Source: Methylocystaceae bacterium
Lineage (GTDB): Bacteria; Pseudomonadota; Alphaproteobacteria; Rhizobiales; Beijerinckiaceae
Length of the DNA stretch: 27,004 nt
Assembly (NCBI GenBank): GCA_003105285.1
Contig: PQAN01000231.1
Location: 1-27,004, forward strand
Reading direction: 5' to 3'
This document shows positions 1 to 7,251 of the stretch, in pieces. How positions within the stretch are numbered: position 1 is the first letter of the stretch; each line of letters opens with the position of its first letter. The position numbers and the translations under genes were made by a program. Under the pieces are notes generated by a model. It was not told where the DNA came from, made no database searches, and worked only from the letters and a program-made list of their open reading frames with translations.

Positions 1-182
1 GTCGCCGGCGCCGCCTCCTGCGCCGGTTGACTGGCCTCGGGGGGCGCGGCCTGCGGCTTCGGCTTGTCCCGCGTCGCCGCCTCCGCTGCGGCGACATTCA
101 GAGCGACGATCAACGCCGCGACGCTCGCTTCCGCCCGAACCAACTTGCGACGATACTTTCGTCTCACGAGACCAACTGACAT
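1..182 (-). CDS. N-terminus of an exported protein, truncated by window edge
   Basis: Partial gene running off the left edge; about 60 residues are visible from the ATG at 182. The N-terminus looks like a signal peptide: a basic stretch (RRKYRRK) at residues 7-13, a hydrophobic segment (VAALIVALNVAAA) and an Ala-rich cleavage region near residues 33-35, followed by a Pro/Ala/Gln-rich stretch. This layout is common in TonB-dependent receptors and other periplasmic or outer-membrane proteins of Alphaproteobacteria, but no diagnostic domain is inside the window. A weak AGGTG-like ribosome site lies just upstream, and an AT-rich segment with CTATAG (223-228) could hold its promoter. The function is not determinable here; outer-membrane receptor is only a guess from context. 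Confidence 0.55.
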   Translation of the reverse strand, partial: MSVGLVRRKYRRKLVRAEASVAALIVALNVAAAEAATRDKPKPQAAPPEASQPAQEAAPA

Positions 183-445
183 CGCACCTATCCGAGTTCG
201 AGTTTCTATTCGCTTACAAATTCTATAGGTTTTATTTAGAAGCAATCCATGGAATGGAAAAACATTTTTCACGATCAGGAAATGCCTCGATCGTGAGAAA
301 CGCCGATTGCGCGTTCGGCGCGTTCGCAGCGATTTTCTTTTCCGGGGCAGCGGCGATGCAGAAGATGCTATGCGAGCGTCGCTCGAGCGCTAGGATCGCG
401 GATGGCCTTCCGCCCTCGAATGAGAGATCGAGCAGGAAAGAATCG

Positions 446-1357
446 TCAGCCCGTGGGGCCGCAATCGGGAAGATGCGCCACCGCATAATCGATGAAGGTG
501 CGAATTCTCGCGGAAAGATTCCGGTTGCCCGCCCAACTGGCGTAGACGGGTCGCTCGATGGGCGGGCAATCCAGTTCCAGCGCCGTGAGGCTCTCCATCG
601 CGATCTCGTCGAACACCATCAGCCGCGGCAGGCAAATGAGGCCGTGCCCTTGGACAGCGGCGGCGATCAGCGCGTCAGTGTTGTTCGAGAGATAGGAGCC
701 GGAGACCGGCACCGTCACAACCCCCTCGGGACCTCGGAAGCGCCACGGCGTAATGCCTGGCGACGTCTCGCTTCTATGCCCGAGGCAATTATGCCGCGTC
801 AGCTCGTCGATGGCCGACGGTCTGCCGTGCTGTCCGAAATAGGAAGGCGCGCCGCAGACGACGACTTCGTAGACGCCGACCCGCCTCACGATCAGATTCG
901 AGGCGTCCTCTGCGATTGCGCTCATCTTGAACGCGACGTCGATGCCGTCGGCGATCGGGTCGAAGCGATCATTGTTGAACAGCAGTTCGACGACGAGCTC
1001 CGGATGCAGCTTGGCGTAGTCGGCGACGAGCGGCGCGACCTTGAGGCGGCCGAATGCGCCCGGCGTCGAGATGCGCAGCGTCCCCTGCACCTTCGTGCGC
1101 TCGGAGGCGACGGCCGCTTCCGCCTCCCGGATTTCGGCGAGGATGTTCTGCCAGCGCGACCGCAGGATCGCGCCGGCGTCCGTCAGCTTCACGCGGCGCG
1201 TCGTGCGGTGAAAGAGGTCGACGCCGAATTGCTCTTCCAGGCTCTTGATGTGTTTCGTCACCAGACCGGGCGACACTTTCAACGCGTGCGCAGCGGCGGA
1301 GAAGCTGCCTCTTTCGGCAGCTTGAAGGAAGATCTCCATTCCGGTGAGTCGGTCCAT
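446..1357 (-). CDS. LysR-family transcriptional regulator
   Basis: A 303-residue protein of normal LysR length. Residues 1-60 form the winged helix-turn-helix (MEIFLQAAERGSFSAAAHAL, then a recognition helix and FHRTTRRVKLTDAG), and the rest is a two-lobe effector-binding domain. It resembles the large DmlR/AaeR-like group that starts with MDRLTGM, not the CysB group, so its effector is probably not sulfate or adenylyl sulfate. It is divergent from the DszA-type monooxygenase at 1617, with a 259-bp shared AT-rich spacer. LysR regulators usually control the divergent neighbour, so it may sense the organosulfur substrate or product of that enzyme (inference). The start at 1357 was chosen because the HTH begins directly after it; its ribosome site is weak and Met7 is an alternative. 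Confidence 0.9.
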   Translation of the reverse strand: MDRLTGMEIFLQAAERGSFSAAAHALKVSPGLVTKHIKSLEEQFGVDLFHRTTRRVKLTDAGAILRSRWQNILAEIREAEAAVASERTKVQGTLRISTPGAFGRLKVAPLVADYAKLHPELVVELLFNNDRFDPIADGIDVAFKMSAIAEDASNLIVRRVGVYEVVVCGAPSYFGQHGRPSAIDELTRHNCLGHRSETSPGITPWRFRGPEGVVTVPVSGSYLSNNTDALIAAAVQGHGLICLPRLMVFDEIAMESLTALELDCPPIERPVYASWAGNRNLSARIRTFIDYAVAHLPDCGPTG

Positions 1358-1616
1358 GTCGGTCTGGTCGATTGTTTCCCGGGGCGGCGAGGTCTTTTTC
1401 CAATATAACGTCTAGTTAATAGATAGACAAGATATATAATATTTCGCAAGCCTTGTCTGCGGGCGCGGCCGGGACGCCCGTCGGCGGATATCGTCGGGGC
1501 GGAGAAACATCGGCTGTTCGATTTCGATAAAGGCGTAGAGCGATTCCTGACATCGCGCGCTTCGCGTTCCGAGCCGCATTGGGGCGCGCAGGCGGACTCA
1601 AAGGAGGTGACCGGCA
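1358..1616. promoter_or_regulatory. Divergent promoter region, LysR / DszA-type monooxygenase
   Basis: This 259-bp spacer separates the LysR gene (minus) from the monooxygenase (plus). An AT-rich core at about 1399-1444 contains the dyad TCTA-N5-TAGA at 1411-1423 (CTA-GTTAA-TAG), which would suit a LysR-type operator. A strong ribosome site, AAGGAGGTGA, lies at about 1601-1610 before the ATG at 1617. No clear sigma-70 hexamer pair could be fixed by eye. Confidence 0.5.
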
Positions 1617-2969
1617 ATGAGCGTGAAAAAACGGCAATTGGCGCTGAATCTGTTCGTCACTAGGCACGGTCATCATCCCGGGGCCTGGAGAGACGCGTCG
1701 ACGCCCGGCGGCGGCAATCCCGATTTCGCCGAATTGGCCCGCACCGTGCAGCTGGCGGAGCGCGGCAAGTTCGACGCCGCCTTCTTCGCCGATTTCGTCG
1801 GCCAAGGCGGGCCGAGGACCGAATGGGTCGGCCGCAGCCCGCCGTCCTTCACCGGCTTCGAACCATTGACCGCCGTCGCCGCGCTCGCCGCAGTCACGCG
1901 CAACATCGGTCTGGTCGCGACGGTGAACACCAATTTCAACGAGCCGTTCAATCTGGCGCGGCGTTTGGCGTCTCTCGATCATCTGAGCGGCGGCCGCGTC
2001 GGGTGGAATGTAGTGTCGCAACTTCCGGAAGGGGCCGTGCAGGCCTTCGGCGTCGACAATGTCATCGAGCACGCGGCCCGCTACGAGCGCGCCGGCGAAT
2101 TCATCGACGTATCGAAGAAGCTATGGGACAGCTGGGACGACGGAGCATTCGATCGCCCCGACAAGGCGAGCGGCGTCTATGCGGATGGGCGCAGCGTCCA
2201 TCCGACCCATTATCACGGAAAATATTACAAGGTCGACGCCATTCTCGACGTGGCGCGTCCTGTCCAGGGCTATCCGGTGTTCTTCCAGGCCGGAAACTCC
2301 GAGACCGGCCGCGAATTCGCGGCGAAATATGCGGAGGCGATCTATGCCGCCGCACAGACGCTCGAAGAGGCGCAGGCCTATTACGCCGACGTCAAGCGGC
2401 GTCTCGCCAAATACGGCCGCGAGGAGGATCATCTCAAGGTGCTGCCCGGCCTCTCCTTTGCGATCGGCCGATCGAAAGCGGAGGCAGAGGACAAGTTCGC
2501 GGCGGTTCAGGCGCTCGTCGACTTCAACAGCCGGTCGATCAATCTCGGCGGCCATGATCTGTCGGGCTATCCGCTCGACGGCCCGCTGCCCGATCTACCC
2601 GAGCCCGACAATGGTAAAGGGCGCTGGCGCCAACTGGTCGCGCTCGCGCGGCGCGAGAATTTGACGATCCGACAGCTCGTGCTGCGTTTCAGCGTGGTGC
2701 GCGGCCATCGCGTCGTGACCGGCGCGCCGACCGAAATCGCCGATCAGCTCGAGGACTGGTTCGTCAACAAAGGCGCGGACGGCTACAATCTCATTCCTCC
2801 CCTGATGCCGAGCTCGCTCGTCGAGTTCATCGATCAGGTCGTGCCGGAATTGCAGCGCCGCGGAATTTTCAGAACCGAATACGAAGGCAAGACCTTCCGC
2901 GAGAATCTCGGACTCCCGCGGCCCCCGAGCCAGCATGCGGTGAGCACGGACATCGCGGCGGCCGAATGA
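1617..2969 (+). CDS. NtaA/SnaA/DszA-family FMN-dependent monooxygenase (copy 1)
   Basis: A 450-residue flavin-dependent monooxygenase of the bacterial luciferase-like superfamily, in the NtaA/SnaA/DmoA/DszA group that uses FMNH2 from a separate reductase. Family blocks are in order: HGAW-like GAWR near residue 22, ERGKFDAAFFADFVG (about 48-62), the block around NTNFNEPFNLARR (about 103-115), LDHLSGGRVGWNVV (about 120-133), ARYERAGEFIDV, LWDSWDD, FFQAGNS, and the C-terminal block around QRRGIFRTEYEG. These align along the whole length with DszA (dibenzothiophene-sulfone monooxygenase, about 450 aa) as I remember it. DszA opens the sulfone ring to give a sulfinate; here the substrate is unknown. 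An excellent AAGGAGGTGA site precedes the ATG. It is cytoplasmic, with no signal peptide. It could equally act on dimethyl sulfide or aminopolycarboxylates, though the sulfur context argues for an organosulfur compound. Confidence 0.9.
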   Translation: MSVKKRQLALNLFVTRHGHHPGAWRDASTPGGGNPDFAELARTVQLAERGKFDAAFFADFVGQGGPRTEWVGRSPPSFTGFEPLTAVAALAAVTRNIGLVATVNTNFNEPFNLARRLASLDHLSGGRVGWNVVSQLPEGAVQAFGVDNVIEHAARYERAGEFIDVSKKLWDSWDDGAFDRPDKASGVYADGRSVHPTHYHGKYYKVDAILDVARPVQGYPVFFQAGNSETGREFAAKYAEAIYAAAQTLEEAQAYYADVKRRLAKYGREEDHLKVLPGLSFAIGRSKAEAEDKFAAVQALVDFNSRSINLGGHDLSGYPLDGPLPDLPEPDNGKGRWRQLVALARRENLTIRQLVLRFSVVRGHRVVTGAPTEIADQLEDWFVNKGADGYNLIPPLMPSSLVEFIDQVVPELQRRGIFRTEYEGKTFRENLGLPRPPSQHAVSTDIAAAE

Positions 2970-2977
2970 ATAACGGC

Positions 2978-2997
2978 GCGCCGAGTTTTCTCGGCGC
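2978..2997. terminator. Hairpin after monooxygenase copy 1
   Basis: A perfect 8-bp inverted repeat, GCGCCGAG-TTTT-CTCGGCGC, starts 8 bases after the stop codon of the upstream gene. It is GC-rich with a T4 loop. There is no T-tract after the stem, so it is a terminator-like hairpin and not a textbook intrinsic terminator. Confidence 0.55.
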
Positions 2998-3033
2998 TGG
3001 CGCCGCGAGCCTTCACAAGTTCATCCCGATGCG

Positions 3034-3118
3034 CGTCATTGCGAGGAGCGAAGCGACGAAGCAATCCAGGGACCGCAGGGCGGGTTGCTGGATTGCTTCG
3101 CTTCGCTCGCAATGACGA
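3034..3118. repeat. Intergenic palindromic repeat with long imperfect arms
   Basis: The left arm (3034-3069) starts CGTCATTGCGAG and ends GAAGCAATCCAG. The right arm (3089-3118) is its inverse complement apart from a 6-base length difference in the middle (GCGAGGAGCGAAGCGACGAAG against GCGAGCGAAGCGAAG). The spacer is GGACCGCAGGGCGGGTTG. Elements with CGTCATTGCGAG...GAAGCAATCCAG arms are, from general knowledge, dispersed intergenic repeats in many proteobacterial genomes, especially Rhizobiales. It lies between two convergent monooxygenase genes. Confidence 0.85.
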
Positions 3119-3184
3119 GGCGAGGGGTCTCCCCCTTTCCGCCCGACTCTTCGAGTTTCGCTTCTCCGCAGTCACGCAGGCGTT

Positions 3185-3212
3185 GTCCCTTCTTCCCTCG
3201 GGGAGAAGGGAC
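3185..3212. repeat. Second palindromic hairpin between the convergent monooxygenases
   Basis: The stem is GTCCCTTCTTCCC / GGGGAGAAGGGAC (13 pairs including one T-G wobble), with only TC between the arms. It sits 29 bases beyond the stop of the minus-strand monooxygenase (3242) and could end its transcript, though no T-tract follows. The sequence type (GTCCCTTCT...AGAAGGGAC) resembles common dispersed palindromes, so it may be a second repeat element and not a gene-specific terminator. Confidence 0.6.
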
Positions 3213-3241
3213 GAGCCCAGCATCCGCTGCGAGGCGCCCCG

Positions 3242-4585
3242 TCACTCGGCGGCGGTCGCGCGCGCTTCACGCCACAGCGACTGAGGCCGTTTGAACCCGA
3301 GGTTCTCGCGCAGCGTCTCGAACTCGTATTCTGTGCGGAAGATCCCGCGCCTCTGCAGCTCGGGAATCACGAGATCGATGAAGCTTTCGAGATCCTCCGG
3401 CAGCAGGGACGGCTTCAATTGAAAGCCGTCGGCGGCGGCGCCGACGAACCACTCCTCGATCTGGTCCGCGATGTCCTTCGGCGTGCCGATGACGGTCCAA
3501 TGTCCCTGCACAGCGCTGAATCGCAAGATGAGATCGCGGATCGTCAGATTTTCTCGACGCGCCAGGGCGAGCGCCTGCCTCCATCGGCCGAGCCCGTTCG
3601 CCGGCTCGGGAATGCCCTCCGGCACGGGGCCGTCGAGGTCCAATTCCGACACGTCGACGCCGAGGATGTTCCTGCGGCCCGTGACGTCCACCGCCTCCCT
3701 GAAGGATTCGTAATTCTCTTGTGCTTCCTGCCGCGACTGGCCGAGGAAATAATAGAGGCCCGGCGTCACCCGCAGATCGTCGGGCTCGCGGCCATATTTG
3801 GCCAGTCGCGACTTGACGTCGGCGTAATCCTTCTTGCCCTCCTCGATCGTCTGCGCCGCCGCATAGATCAATTCGGCGTATTGCGCTGCGAATTCCTTGC
3901 CGGCGTCGGAATTGCCGGCCTGAAACAGCACCGGATGGCCCTGGATCGGCCGGGCGATGTCGAGCAGCGCGTCCGCCTTGAAATGCCGGCCGCGATGATG
4001 CAGCGGATGGGCGCTGGCGGGATCGAAGAACTGGCCGGTCTGCTTGTCCGGATGATCGAAGGCGTCGTCGTCCCAACTGTCCCACAGCGCCTTGGCGACG
4101 TCGATGAATTCGCCCGCGCGCGCATAGCGCTCGTCACGACCGAGAGGATCGGCGATCCCGAACGTCCTGATGGCGTTTTCCGAGAGGGAGGCGACGACGT
4201 TCCAGCCGATGCGGCCGCCGCTGATATGGTCGATCGTCGCGAAACGCCGCGCGAGATTATAGGGGTCGTTGAAATTCGTGTTGACGGTGGCGATGAGGCC
4301 GATGTTCCTCGTCTGCGCCGCCAGCGCCGCAGTCAGTGTCAACGGCTCGAGGAAGCCGCCGCGCGGCGCCCGTCCATTGCCGGCCGCGACGCCGCCGTCG
4401 CCGACGAAATCTGCGAAGAAGGCGAAATCGAACTTGCCGCGCTCCAGCAGCTTCACCGTGCTCAGCCATTTGGCGTAGCTGGAGCGACCGCCGGCGTCCA
4501 CGCCGTCCCGCCGCCAAGCGTGGCCATGTGTTCCATAAAGCTGCACGAAAACAGACAGGTTCAAGCGGCGCTTCTTTGTGCTCAC
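3242..4585 (-). CDS. NtaA/SnaA/DszA-family FMN-dependent monooxygenase (copy 2)
   Basis: A 447-residue paralogue of the 1617-2969 enzyme, with the same blocks: GHAWRR near 23, ERGKFDFAFFADFVGDGG (about 48-65), TVNTNFNDPYNLARR, IDHISGGRIGWNVV, LWDSWDDDAFDHPDK, LFQAGNS, and RRGIFRTEYEFETLRENLGF at the C-terminus. By eye more than half of positions match copy 1, so this is an old or diverging duplication. The start is GTG at 4585, supported by GGAGGG five bases upstream. It belongs to the two-component FMNH2 monooxygenases and is expected to insert oxygen at or next to sulfur. It lies convergent to copy 1, so the two are separately promoted. No signal peptide is present. The exact substrate cannot be read from the sequence. 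Confidence 0.9.
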   Translation of the reverse strand: MSTKKRRLNLSVFVQLYGTHGHAWRRDGVDAGGRSSYAKWLSTVKLLERGKFDFAFFADFVGDGGVAAGNGRAPRGGFLEPLTLTAALAAQTRNIGLIATVNTNFNDPYNLARRFATIDHISGGRIGWNVVASLSENAIRTFGIADPLGRDERYARAGEFIDVAKALWDSWDDDAFDHPDKQTGQFFDPASAHPLHHRGRHFKADALLDIARPIQGHPVLFQAGNSDAGKEFAAQYAELIYAAAQTIEEGKKDYADVKSRLAKYGREPDDLRVTPGLYYFLGQSRQEAQENYESFREAVDVTGRRNILGVDVSELDLDGPVPEGIPEPANGLGRWRQALALARRENLTIRDLILRFSAVQGHWTVIGTPKDIADQIEEWFVGAAADGFQLKPSLLPEDLESFIDLVIPELQRRGIFRTEYEFETLRENLGFKRPQSLWREARATAAE

Positions 4586-4979
4586 GGCGTCCCTCCATAG
4601 CCTTCAAATCTGACCTGATGAATATATTGATGTTATGGAGAGGCAGGCGGCCGTCAACTGCGTTTCGAACGCGCGGATGGCGCATCACTGCACGAAAAGA
4701 TCGAGACATATGAAGCTTATCGTTGTATTTATTGTGATTACTAAAGGAGAAATCCTTCTACGTAAGCTCGCGGTGTGACAACAGGTCGCGGAATTTGTTC
4801 CCATCAGGAAAGAGTTATTTTCCGTTAACTGCATAGATCCTATTTGACATAGTGTAATTATCATCTTCACTCTCGGCAGGTTCCTGGCGATCGGCCCTCG
4901 ACCTTCCGGGAGAGGGCAAGAGCGGCTCCCGCTCGCCCGTGCATGGTTTCTTCGCCAATCCCGCAATGGACAAAACGAC
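4586..4979. promoter_or_regulatory. Divergent control region, monooxygenase 2 / aldolase-like gene
   Basis: This 394-bp spacer holds no convincing gene. It has AT-rich stretches at about 4610-4635 and 4705-4870. A dyad CTAT-TTGAC-ATAG lies at 4840-4852 and overlaps a TTGACA hexamer (4844-4849), but no good -10 sits 16-18 bases downstream on the plus strand. Near the aldolase-like start are short GC hairpins (4894-4917 and 4920-4934). The ribosome site of the plus-strand gene is weak. Confidence 0.4.
4894..4934. repeat. Pair of small GC-rich hairpins in the leader
   Basis: GCCCTC (4894-4899) pairs with GAGGGC (4912-4917), and GAGCGG (4920-4925) pairs with CCGCTC (4929-4934). They lie 46-86 bases before the ATG of the aldolase-like gene and could be a degenerate intergenic repeat or leader structure. 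Neither is strong enough to assign a function. Confidence 0.35.
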
Positions 4980-5657
4980 ATGACCGCAGCAATCGATTTG
5001 AAAGTCGCAAAATCCCCCCGCCTCTCGGACGAAGCGAAGTGGATCGCACGAGACATTTTCAAAGCCGCCCGCATCCTCGGCGATCGCGGCAGCCTGTCGA
5101 CCGGCGGCCCCGGTCCCGGGCCGTTCAATGCGGCGGTCCGGTTCGGGGCGGATCGTTTCGTCATCGGCGGTCTCGACACCGCTTTCGTCGTCGGCTTCGA
5201 TGGCGTCGTTCATGAAGGCGAGCCGAACTGGTTCCTGCAGGAAGTCGTCGAAGTCTACGCCGCGATCTTCGCGGCGAAGCCGGAGGCGACCGCCGCCATC
5301 CATACGCATTCGCCGCGTCTCACGGCCTTCGCGGTCGCCCACAGGCCTCTTCCGCTCCATTACTGGGCGGCGGCCAAGCGCGCCGGCGTCGCCGAGATTC
5401 CGCTCGCCGAATGGGCGCCGCGTTATTCGGCGAAACCCGTCGTCGACGCGATCGCCGCCCATCCGAAAACGCCGGTCGTCCTCTTGAAGAACCGCGGGCT
5501 GTTCGGTTGGAGCGACAAGGGAGTGGTCGCTCTGGCCGAGCTCCTCAACGCCCTGGAAGAGACCGCAGAGATCACCATCTGGTCAGAAATTCTCGGCGGG
5601 GCGAAGCCGTTGCCTGACGGCGCTCTCGACGTTTATCTGGCGCAACGCAGAGGTTGA
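4980..5657 (+). CDS. Class II aldolase/adducin-like protein with altered metal site
   Basis: A 225-residue protein of the class II aldolase/adducin fold, about the usual length (FucA/AraD about 215-230 aa). Visible are the Gly-rich N-terminal block (GDRGSLSTGGPG), the metal motif HTHS after PEATAAI, and the late block VVLLKNRGLFGWS. In metal-dependent members that late block reads (L)xNHG and its His is the third metal ligand; here it is Arg (codon CGC). The usual catalytic Glu of the SSE motif is also not clearly in place (QEVVEVY region). The protein may therefore be a divergent enzyme with different chemistry, or a non-catalytic family member. Its place among sulfur-scavenging oxygenases suggests it handles a carbon fragment or aldehyde left after desulfonation, but that is inference. 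The ribosome site before the ATG is poor. Confidence 0.8.
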   Translation: MTAAIDLKVAKSPRLSDEAKWIARDIFKAARILGDRGSLSTGGPGPGPFNAAVRFGADRFVIGGLDTAFVVGFDGVVHEGEPNWFLQEVVEVYAAIFAAKPEATAAIHTHSPRLTAFAVAHRPLPLHYWAAAKRAGVAEIPLAEWAPRYSAKPVVDAIAAHPKTPVVLLKNRGLFGWSDKGVVALAELLNALEETAEITIWSEILGGAKPLPDGALDVYLAQRRG

Positions 5658-5667
5658 GCCTCCGCCA

Positions 5668-5699
5668 GACGCCGCCCGAATGCCTCCTCCGGCGGCGTC
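5668..5699 (+). terminator. Hairpin after the aldolase-like gene
   Basis: A perfect 9-bp stem, GACGCCGCC (5668-5676) / GGCGGCGTC (5691-5699), with a 14-base loop starts 10 bases after the stop codon at 5657. There is no T-tract, so termination by this hairpin alone is uncertain. Confidence 0.45.
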
Positions 5700-5792
5700 G
5701 AGGCGCCGTGTGAAAACGGCGATCTCGATGAGGGAAATTTTTCGGCCAACGTCGCAGGCATGTCGTTTTCGGCCCGGAAGCGTTTGGCTCCT

Positions 5793-5831
5793 AGAGTCTT
5801 TCCGTGTTTCATTGAAACACGGAAAGACTCT
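5793..5831. repeat. Perfect 19-bp inverted repeat between convergent genes
   Basis: The arms AGAGTCTTTCCGTGTTTCA (5793-5811) and TGAAACACGGAAAGACTCT (5813-5831) are perfectly complementary around a single central T. The 321-bp spacer 5658-5978 holds no gene; besides this and the hairpin at 5668-5699 it contains a following GTTTTAACGCGTTTCC segment (about 5840-5855). That CGTGTTTCATTGAAACACG core followed by GTTTTAACGCGTTT resembles dispersed intergenic elements I recall from Rhizobiales genomes. It could also serve as a bidirectional terminator for the convergent genes on either side. Confidence 0.8.
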
Positions 5832-5978
5832 CGCTTCTTGTTTTAACGCGTTTCCGAGTTACAGAGATCGAATTTGCAAGAAAAAATTCCGCCCGAAAGC
5901 AAGCCGGCCTATCGCCGAGGGTGACGGCCTCGGCTCAAAGCGGAGCGCGCGCGCTCGAGCGTCGCAAGACTGTGCCAC

Positions 5979-7166
5979 TCAAACCTTTCTCTCGATAGGG
6001 CCCAACAATTCGTTGGCCAATCCGAGACAGGAAGAGTCGAACTGAGGTCCATGCGCCCGACTGACCAGCACGTCGCGCAAATGCCGCTCGATCGGGTATT
6101 TCTTGTCGAAGCCGGGGCCGCCGATCGTCTGAATCGCCAGTTCTGTCGCCTCTATGGTGTTCTCCCGAACGATTTGCTTCACCACGCCGACATCATTGGC
6201 GGTGATGGTCTCGTTGCGATCATAATCGCCGGCGATCCCTCGCAGGAGGCGCTCGGCGCCTCTCAAGAGGATTTCGACCTGGCCGACGCGCTCCCGAATT
6301 CTGGGCAGTTCCGAGAGCGGCGCGCCGAGGCTGGTCGGCGTTCGCTTCTTGACGTAATCGAGCAAGAAGTCCTGGGCGGCGCGCGCCGCTCCGAGGTAGA
6401 CGGCGCTGATCGTCAGTGCGAACCAGGCTCCGCTCTGTTGCGACTTGCCATAAGAGATCGTCGGGTCCCAGAGGCCCAGACAATGGTTCTTCGGCACGAA
6501 CACATTCTCGAATACGACCTCGTTGCTGGCGGTCGCCCGCATCCCGGTCTGGTTCCACGAACCCTCGATGATCCTGACGCCGGGAGCGTCGGCGGGAACG
6601 AGCCAGGAGCCGTTGAATTTTCCATCCTGCGTCTTGGCCGAGACGGTCATCCAGGTGAGGCCGGCAGACCCGGTGCAGCAGAACTTATGGCCGTCGATGC
6701 GCCATCCTTCCCGTTCTTCCGCGGCGACGGTCTGAAATTGGCCGCCGCGCGCCGGCGCGCCGAGGATGGGCTCCGCAGCGAGGCCGTTGATCAGAGCCAC
6801 GCCCTCGATCGAGCTTCTCACCACCCGCTCATAGACATCCTGCGGCCAGTCGCAGTGGCGCGCGAGGTTGCCATGCGCGTTGTAGTGCATGGCGACGACG
6901 AGACCCGTCGCCGCATCGCCGCGTCCGATCTCCTGAAGCGCTCGAAGCGCATCCAGAAGTCCGCCGCCCGCTCCGCCGTAACGGCGCGGGATGACGAGGT
7001 TCAAGAATCCATGCTTATGGAGAAGCGGAAAATTCTCGAACGGAAAGCTGCCGTCCTCGTCATGGCGACCGGCGCGGGAAGCGAGCGCTGCGACAATGGC
7101 CGGAAGCGCGCTCCAATCGGCGCCGGGCTCCTGTTCCTCGGGAATGGCGCGAAGCAAGCTGGGCAT
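5979..7166 (-). CDS. DszC/SfnB-like flavoprotein of the acyl-CoA dehydrogenase fold (copy 1)
   Basis: A 395-residue protein of the acyl-CoA dehydrogenase superfamily, in the DszC/SfnB-like branch. Blocks in order: RRYGGAGGG (about 61-69), the substrate-side MHYNAHGNLARH segment, WRIDGHKFCCTGSAG (flavin-binding region), GSWNQTGMRATASNEVVFENVFVP, and C-terminal ERHLRDVLVSRAHGP. In true acyl-CoA dehydrogenases such as MCAD the last block carries the catalytic base Glu (YEGT); here that position is Gly373 and the preceding residue is His372, matching His391 of DszC. It is therefore probably an FMNH2-dependent sulfur oxygenase rather than a dehydrogenase. DszC oxidises dibenzothiophene to its sulfone, and SfnB is linked to dimethyl sulfone use. 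It is the third gene of the minus-strand set (desulfinase, SsuD-like, this), 85 bp after the SsuD-like gene. Its ribosome site is weak. Confidence 0.85.
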   Translation of the reverse strand: MPSLLRAIPEEQEPGADWSALPAIVAALASRAGRHDEDGSFPFENFPLLHKHGFLNLVIPRRYGGAGGGLLDALRALQEIGRGDAATGLVVAMHYNAHGNLARHCDWPQDVYERVVRSSIEGVALINGLAAEPILGAPARGGQFQTVAAEEREGWRIDGHKFCCTGSAGLTWMTVSAKTQDGKFNGSWLVPADAPGVRIIEGSWNQTGMRATASNEVVFENVFVPKNHCLGLWDPTISYGKSQQSGAWFALTISAVYLGAARAAQDFLLDYVKKRTPTSLGAPLSELPRIRERVGQVEILLRGAERLLRGIAGDYDRNETITANDVGVVKQIVRENTIEATELAIQTIGGPGFDKKYPIERHLRDVLVSRAHGPQFDSSCLGLANELLGPIERKV

Positions 7167-7251
7167 GAGGTGGTCTCGCGTGACGAAAGTTCAGGTGGGG
7201 CAGGCGAGGGCGGGTCGTCATGCGTCCCAGCGGCGCGCCCGTGGCGGCCGC

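Noticed and set aside
254..1408. 384-residue open frame on the plus strand
   Set aside because: It is the antisense shadow of the LysR gene (446-1357) in GC-rich DNA; its protein has no recognisable domain and is Arg-rich, while the minus-strand frame is a clear LysR protein.
3034..3118. CRISPR-like array from the repeated arms
   Set aside because: There are only two arms and they are inverted, not direct repeats with regular spacers; it is a palindromic intergenic element.
4844..4849. TTGACA as a -35 box for the aldolase-like gene
   Set aside because: No acceptable -10 hexamer lies 16-18 bases downstream on the plus strand, so the promoter cannot be supported.
5680..6045. 121-residue open frame in the spacer after the aldolase-like gene
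   Set aside because: It runs through the perfect inverted repeat and into the antisense end of the DszC-like gene; no ribosome site or recognisable domain.
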